The notes under the pieces are model-generated. The model did not search any database, was not told the origin of the DNA, and saw only the letters and a program-made list of their open reading frames with translations. From assembly GCA_023101885.1 (NCBI GenBank), contig JALPQD010000293.1, forward strand, positions 43,861 to 107,860: a DNA stretch of 64,000 nucleotides, read 5' to 3'. Of this stretch, positions 57,952 to 64,000 are shown in pieces. The position numbers and the translations under genes were made by a program. The stretch's first letter is position 1. Each line of letters opens with the position of its first letter. This DNA comes from Typhlomys cinereus (lineage: Eukaryota; Chordata; Mammalia; Rodentia; Platacanthomyidae).

Positions 57952-60900
57952 TTAGGAGCCACCTATTAGGGAGTACATACGGCACTTAATTTTCTGGGTC
58001 TGGGATACTTCACTTAATATAATTGTTTCTAATGACATCCATTTCCCGGCAAATATCAGTAATTCATCATTTCTGATGGCTGAGTAGTACTCCATTGTAT
58101 AGATGTACCACCATTTCCTTATCCACTCGTCAACTGTTGGACATTTGGGTTGATTCCATGTCTTTGCTATTGTAAACAGTGCTGCTATGAACATGGTCGT
58201 GCTTGTGCTATCGAGGTGAACCTCTGCTGTATGGGGGGTTATAACCAAAAGTGGAATCGCAGGGTCATATGGCATTTCAATCTTTAATTTCTTTAAGAAT
58301 CTCCAGACGGCTCACCAGAGTGGCTGTATGAGCCTGCACTCCCACCAGCAATGTAGGAGAGTTCCCCTCTCTCCACATCCTCTCCAACATTTGTTGTTGT
58401 TTGTGTTGTGGATTTTTGCCATCCTGACAGGGGTGAGATGATATCTCAGGGAAGTTTTGATTTGCATTTCCCTGAGGGCTAAAGAAGGGGAGCATTTTTT
58501 AAGACATTTGTTAGACATTTTAATTTCATCTCTGGTAAAATTTCTTTTAAGTTCCAGGGCCCATTTTTTAATTGGGCCATTGGTTTCCTTGATGTTTAGT
58601 TTTCTAAGTTCTTTGTGCGCTCTGGACAGTAGAGCTCTATCAGATATGTGGTTAGTGAAGATTTTCTCCCACTCTGTGGGTTGCCTTTGAGCTCGTGTGA
58701 CAATCTCTTTATCTGAACAGAAGCTCTTTAATTTCACAAGATCCCAACTGTTGAGAGTTGGTAGCAGTGACTGTGCCATTGGATGTCTGTTTAGGAAATG
58801 TTGGCCTAGCCCAATCTGCCTGATATCAAGGTCCTTGATCCATTTGGAATTAAGTCTTGTACATGGTGACAAGTACGGGTCCAGCTTTAATCTTCTGCAT
58901 GTGGAGATCCAGTTTTGCCAGCACCATTTGTTGAAGATGCTGTTCTTTTTCCATTGGATTCTTTGGGCCCCTTTGTCAAAGATCAAATGGCTGTAATTTT
59001 ATGGGCTTATATCTGGGTCTTCAATCCTTATCCATTGATCTGTGTGTCTATTTTGGAGCCAATACCAGGCTGTTTTTATAACTATGGATTTGTAATATAG
59101 ACTAAGGTTTGGTATGGTAATACCCCCAGCAGTGTTTTTGTTACTCAGGATTGTCTTTGCTATCCTGGGTCTTTTGTGCCTCCATATGAATTTTGAGATT
59201 GTTTGGTCAACTTCTTTAAAGAATTGCTTTGGGATTTTAATTGGTATAGCATTGAATTTGTATATTGCCTTTGGTAGGATGGTCATTTTTACGATGTTGA
59301 TTCTGCCAATCCAGGAACATGGGAGGTCTTTCCACCTTCTGGTGTCTTCTGAAATTTCTTTCTTTAGGGTTTTAAAGTTTTCATTGTAAAGGTCTTTTAC
59401 CTCCTTGGTTAGGTTTATACCAAGGTATTTCATTTTTTTTAGGGGCTATAGTAAATGGGATTGTTTCTTTCAAGGCTTTTTCACTTCTTTCATTCTGTGT
59501 ATATAGGAAGGCCTCTGATTTTTGCACATTTATTTTGTATCCTGCCACCCTGCTGAACTTCTCAATTAGTTCCAGGAGCTTCCTGGTGGAGTTTTTGGGA
59601 TCCCTCAGGTATAAGATCATGTCATCTGCAAATAGGGATAGCTTGACTTCTTCCTTGCCAATTTGAATCCCTCTTATGTCCCTTTCTTGTCTTATGGCTT
59701 CAGCTAAGACTTCAAGTACAATATTGAATAGAAGTGGTGAGAGTGGACAGCCTTGTCTAGTTCCTGATCGAAGTGGGAATGCTTCCAATTGTTCCCCATT
59801 GAGCATAATCCTTGCTGTGGGCTTGTTGTATATAGCTTTTATTATATTGATAAAGGTTCCTTCCATTCCTACTGTCTCTAGAGTTTTGATCATAAAAGGC
59901 TGTTGGATCTTGTCAAAAGCTTTTTCTGCATCTATCGAGAGTATCATGTGGTCTTGGACTTTGGACTGGTTTACATGATGAATTACATTTATTGATTTGC
60001 GTATGTTGAACCAACCTTGTGTGCCGGGGATGAAGCCTACTTGGTCCCTGTGAATAATCTTTTTAATATGTTTTTGAATCCGATTTGCTAAGACTTTGTT
60101 GAGAATCTTTGCGTCTGTGTTCATCAGAGAGATCGGCCTATAGTTTTCTTTTTTAAGTGAGTCTTTATTAGGTTTTGGGAGTAAAAGGATATTAGCTTCA
60201 TAGAAGGAATTTTGTAGTGTTCCTTCCTTTGCTATTTGATGGAACAGTTTAAGGAGTATTGGTATTATTAACTCCTTAAATGTCTGTTAGAATTCTATGG
60301 TGAATCCATCTGGTCCAGGACATTTTTTGGTGGGAAGATTCAAGATTACTTCCTCAATTTCCTTATTTGTTATAGGACTATTTAAATAATTCACAACTTC
60401 CTGATTCAATTTAGGTAAGTTGTGTTTACTTAGAAATTCATCCATCTCTTTTGTGTTGTCAAACTTCACAGAGTATAAGTTTTTGAAATATGATGTTATA
60501 ATTCTCTGGATTTCTTGGGTATCAGTAGTGATAACTCCATGTTCATATCTGATTTTGTTAATTTGGGTTTTCTCTCTCCTGCTTTTGGTTAATTTAGCTA
60601 GGGGTGTATCAATCTTACTGATTTTTTCAGAGAATCAGCTTTTTGACTGGTTGATTTTTTCTATCGTTTTCTTAATCTCGATTTTAGATATTTCTCCCCT
60701 TATTTTGCTAATCTCCTCTCTTCTACTACTTTTGGGATCAGATTGTTCTGCATTGTTAAGTTGTTTATTTCTGATGTTTCCATTTTTTTGATGTAGGCAT
60801 TAAGAGCTATGAACTTACCTCTTAGAACAGCTTTCATTGTGTCCCAGAGATTTTGGTAAGTTGTATTTTCATTATCATTCACTTTCAGGAAATCTTGAAT

Positions 60901-61707
60901 TTCCTTTTTAATTTCTTCCTGAATCCAGTTCTCATTCAGCATCATATTGTTAAGTTTCCAGGAGTTAGTGTATTTTCTCTCGTTTGATGTGTTTTGGATG
61001 TCCAGCTTTCGGCCGTGGTGGTCTGATAGAGCACAGGTTAGAATTTCAACTTTTTTGTATATGTGTAGATTCGTCTTGTGGCCCAATATGTCATCTATTT
61101 TAGAGAAAGTTCTGTGTGCTGCTGAGAAAAATGTGTATTCTTTGGTACATGGGTGAAAAGTTCGATAGAGATCTGTAAGGTCCATTTCTTTAAGGGTTTG
61201 ATTAAGTTCCAAAGTGTCTCTGTTAAGCTTTTGACCTGTTGATCTATCCCATGTTGAGAGGGCGGTGTTGAAGTCCCCAAGAATTATCGTTTGGGGGTTG
61301 ATTTCTTGCTTTAGATGCTGTAGGGTTTTCTTAATGAATGTGGAGGGGCCTGTATTGGGTGCATGTATGTTCAGTATTGTGAAGTCTTCCTGGTGAATTG
61401 TACCTGTGACAAAAATGTAGTATCCATCCGTGTCTCTTATAATTTTCTTTGGTTTGAAATCCACTTTGTCTGATAGCATAATGGCTACCCCTGCCTATTT
61501 TCTGCTTCCATTTGCTTGTAGAATTGTTGACCAGCCTTTTATTTTTAGAGTGTGCCTATCTTTTGTGGTGAGATGGGTTTCCTGCAGGCAGCAGATTGAT
61601 GGATTGTGATTTTTGATCCAAGTTTGTAATCTGTGTCTCTTGATCGGTGAATTAATTCCATTAACATTTAGTGTTATAATGGAGAAACTATTTTTAATTC
61701 CAGACAT
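57952..61707 (-). pseudogene. L1 copy B ORF2 (endonuclease / reverse transcriptase), multiply disrupted
   Basis: It starts MSGIKNSFSIITLNVNGINS. Endonuclease motifs follow ([31 protein letters not shown]). A TAG at 61495-61497 replaces the CAG seen in copy A. The frame resumes to about 60700 with [14 protein letters not shown]. More breaks lie between 60700 and 60124. The RT core follows ([28 protein letters not shown]) with its catalytic FADD at 59621-59632. A frameshift in an A-run near 59433-59440 precedes [17 protein letters not shown]. The zinc-knuckle-like CWRGCGERGTLLHCWWEC and a TGA at 58312-58314 shared with copy A come next. The end IKCRMYSLIGGS-stop is at 57952. All domains are present, but no continuous protein can be made. 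Confidence 0.92.
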
Positions 61708-61757
61708 TTATTATGTTTAGTAGTTTTTATAGGTATATTGCTTTGCTTTTAATGGTG

Positions 61758-62821
61758 TTATACTTGCCTTCTGTTCTCCTGGATATGCCTGTTTTTTTCT
61801 TCACGCTTGAGTATCATTTCTAGCATTTTTTGAAGGCCCGGTTTGGTGGACATGTATCCCTTCAAGTTGTCTTTGTGCTGGAAGATTTTTCTTTCTCCCT
61901 CGATCATGATGGATAATTTTGCAGGGTAAATCAGCCTGGGCTGACATTTTTGCTCATTCAATACTTGAAGTTTGTCTCTCCAAGTTCTTCTTGCTTTTAC
62001 TGTTTCAACTGAGAAGTCATTTGTTATTTTAATAGGTTTACCTTTAAAAGTGACTTGTTTTTTCTCCCTTGAAGCTCTCAGCACCAGTTCTTTATCTTGA
62101 ATGTGGAGTGTTTTAACTATTATTTACCATGGCGTGCTTCTGTTTTGGTCGTATCTGTTTGAGGTGCGGAATGCCTCTTGTATATGGATGGGCCTCTCTT
62201 TTTTATATGAGGAAAGTTTTCCTTGATGATTGTTTGAAAAATTTCCTCAGGGGTAGTATTTTGAGATTCTTGTTCTGGTATTCCATGAATACGCATGTTA
62301 GGCTTCTTCAGGGTGTCCCATATCTCTTGGATATTTCTCTCAAGTATCTTTTTGGCTTTAACCACCTCTTCCATTGAGCTGGTTAGTACTCCCACTTTAT
62401 CTTCAAGGTCTGAAATTCTGTTTTCTGCTTCATTAGTTCTGTTGATAAGACTCTCTGTGGAGTTCTGGGTTGAAGATAACTTGTCTTGTAGCTCATTTTT
62501 AAACTCTGCTTGAGTCTGTTTTAACTGCTCTATGCCAGTTTTTGTTTCTTGCACTGTTTTTCTCAACTCCTCCAAGTGTCTGTTGTGTTCCTCTTCAAAG
62601 AGATTGATTCAATTATGTATTTCCTCCCGGATTTCCTCTTTCATAGTATTGAACATGGTAATGATCATATTTTGAAAGTCGTTATCCTGGGTCAGGCTTT
62701 CTTGGCCATTTTCCGTGGGTTTGTTCTGGTTGGCGTCTAACATCATGGGATTAATTCCTTCAGTGGGAAATTTGTTTACTTGAGTGTTGCTTCTCATGTA
62801 TTTGCACTTTGACTTTGGCAT
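61758..62821 (-). pseudogene. L1 copy B ORF1 (RNA-binding chaperone), disrupted
   Basis: It starts MPKSKCKYMRSNTQVNKFPT at 62821. An in-frame TGA after EEIHN (62609-62611) matches copy A. The coiled coil and first RNA-binding part follow to about 62200. There a one-base loss in an A-run (near 62197-62204), compared with copy A, shifts the frame to a stop at 62120. CAA is also replaced by TAA in the original frame near 62124. The C-terminal part (REKKQVTFKGKP to the end at 61758) is open and retains the 13 bp lost in copy A. Confidence 0.9.
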
Positions 62822-62864
62822 TGTCGTTTTAACTCTTATTATCTTTCAATTTCACTAAACTGAA

Positions 62865-62990
62865 TTATTTGGCCTGGGGTTCTGGGGGTGGGCAGGGACG
62901 GAGCTTACCTAGGTCACGGGTGAGGTCCGGCTGGACCACGCGCGCAGGTCCCTTCTGGCGTCCCTTCAGGCGGAGCCGGGTGGGGAAGGG
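62865..62990 (-). promoter_or_regulatory. L1 copy B partial 5' monomer
   Basis: The minus strand reads CGCGCGTGGTCCAGCCGGAC, then GTGACCTAGGTAAGCTCCGT and CCCCCAGAACCCCAGGCC, matching the downstream monomer of copy A. Only about half a monomer remains, so promoter strength is probably low. Confidence 0.75.
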
Positions 62991-63000
62991 CTTTTTTTTT

Positions 63001-63827
63001 CATTCACAAAAAATCGCACATACTAATAGAACTTACTTCTAAATGGAAGAGGTGATGTCTCTGTTTAGAAAACCTCAGCCTTTCCATTACTACAAGGAGA
63101 AATTCCAAATTATCTCAACCAGCTTTAACAACTCTCAGTAATGGGATACCCTCTCCAAGGCCCACCAAACACTGCCTTCAGATTTCCCCCAAGAACAAGC
63201 AATCATATCTATTGGATTACAAATATCAAAGTTTCACTCGGAGGTGAAGTGATGTCTACACAAAGCTTAGGAACAGAATGTCCTGGATTCAACTTAGGTT
63301 GATATATGTTTTCATTTCCTTCCAATTTAAATTTATACTACTAATCTCCTATTTAATCTGAGTTCATCTCTTTAATAAAATTTCCTTTTAAATTTGTTCT
63401 GATATTATACTTGACCAGAAGAACTTAAATGAAGGGACACATACAAACGAGATTTAACCTAAGGGTCAAAACTAAACTCATCCAAATGCTTCTTCAGTGT
63501 GGCTGCCTCTTGCAGCTTAGTACAGCTCTGCACATAAATTGTAATGAAAACAACCACAGTCCAGAGATATCATTAGTCTGATAAAGAAAAAATATCAGTG
63601 TTTAACCTTGAGGAAAATGAATCTTACCTTTTTGCAGGGCAAACATATATGCATATATATTAAAATTGTTAGTATTACACAAGAATACCATAGAATTTTA
63701 GCTCTTAGAATTCAGATACCCTTCTTTCCCTTTCTCTTATTAACCTAGAGTAGGATTATTTGTAAATACTGAATCAATAGTTGTTTTATTTTTAATGGCA
63801 TTTATGATGCAATGAAAGACATACTCA
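63001..63827. other. Unassigned non-coding stretch
   Basis: AT-rich flank right of L1 copy B. No gene or named repeat. Confidence 0.4.
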
Positions 63828-64000
63828 CAGGGGCTGAGATATGGCTCAGTAATTAGGTGAACTTGCTATTCAAGCATAGGGGCTAGAGTTAGAAACCCAG
63901 TGCCCATGCAATAAGCTGGGCACATGTCTGTATGTCAGTGATGGAGACATAAGGATGGCATGGGCTGGCTATAGGTTCAGGGAGAGACCCTACCTCAAAG
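63828..64000 (+). repeat. B3-like SINE, cut by the window end
   Basis: Head GGGGCTGAGATATGGCTCAG, then GAACTTGCTATTCAAGCATAG, and the B3-type ending CAGGGAGAGACCCTACCTCAAAG. The tail and any right-hand TSD lie beyond 64000. Confidence 0.7.

Larger units (their letters stand above)
56884..62990 (-). mobile_element. LINE-1 copy B, near full-length, disrupted
   Basis: A minus-strand L1 of about 6.1 kb, same subfamily as copy A. Minus-strand order: part of one GC-rich 5' monomer (62865-62990), ORF1 (62821-61758), ORF2 with endonuclease, RT and C-terminal domains (61707-57952), then the 3' UTR to 56884 and a short T-rich complement of the tail. Both ORFs are broken by stops and frameshifts. A TSD is not evident: the right edge ends in a T-run and the left in an A/T-rich stretch. 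It may be 5'-truncated within the monomer. Confidence 0.93.

Noticed and set aside
59676..59978. Plus-strand 100-codon frame
   Set aside because: Antisense shadow of the L1 copy B reverse-transcriptase region.

Overview
The window is mammalian nuclear DNA from a rodent. The evidence is the repeat content: monomeric B1-like, B4-like, ID-like and B2/B3-superfamily SINEs, rodent-style LINE-1 (L1) with GC-rich tandem 5' monomers, and MaLR/MLT1-type remnants. The youngest SINE family has a tRNA-like head with A and B boxes and ends in a GTGGTTCTACACAC / CA-rich / TTGAATAAATAATAA tail that I do not recognise as the standard mouse or rat B2. This suggests a non-murine member of the mouse-related clade; a dipodoid (jerboa or birch-mouse type) is a guess, not shown.

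I find no host protein-coding gene, rRNA, tRNA gene or CRISPR array. Open frames are short, and most fall in simple repeats, SINEs or L1. The window reads as intergenic or deep intronic sequence. Its recognisable content is almost entirely retroposed.

Layout. 1-12.9 kb: scattered old B1/B3/B4 SINEs, microsatellites, two young SINEs with perfect target-site duplications (TSDs), and an ancient antisense L1. 12.9-26.4 kb: mostly featureless AT-rich sequence with a few old LTR and rodent mid-repetitive remnants and one CA repeat. 26.4-33.5 kb: dense SINE landings, including a SINE inside a SINE, then an L1 3'-UTR fragment with a (AAAG)n tail bounded by an unusually long 38-bp duplication. 35.16-39.77 kb: a + strand L1 that kept both ends but lost about 1.8 kb of ORF2, including the reverse transcriptase, in frame. 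39.8-47.2 kb: older L1 and SINE remnants; at 46.26-47.24 kb two insertions used the same short target. 48.0-48.3 kb: a perfect 76-bp direct repeat around a 162-bp unknown insert. 48.66-50.5 kb: two LTR-like promoter blocks in opposite orientation. 53.9-54.26 kb: a retroposed mRNA 3' end. 56.88-62.99 kb: a near full-length minus-strand L1 of the same subfamily as the 35-kb copy. The window ends in a B3-like SINE.

The two L1 copies are informative together. They share premature stop codons at equivalent sites in ORF1 and ORF2, a splice-donor-like motif in the 5' UTR, and a 37-bp piece of ORF2 duplicated inside the 3' UTR. Neither could encode intact machinery as it stands. The SINEs depend on L1 enzymes in trans, and their clean TSDs suggest recent mobilisation in this lineage.
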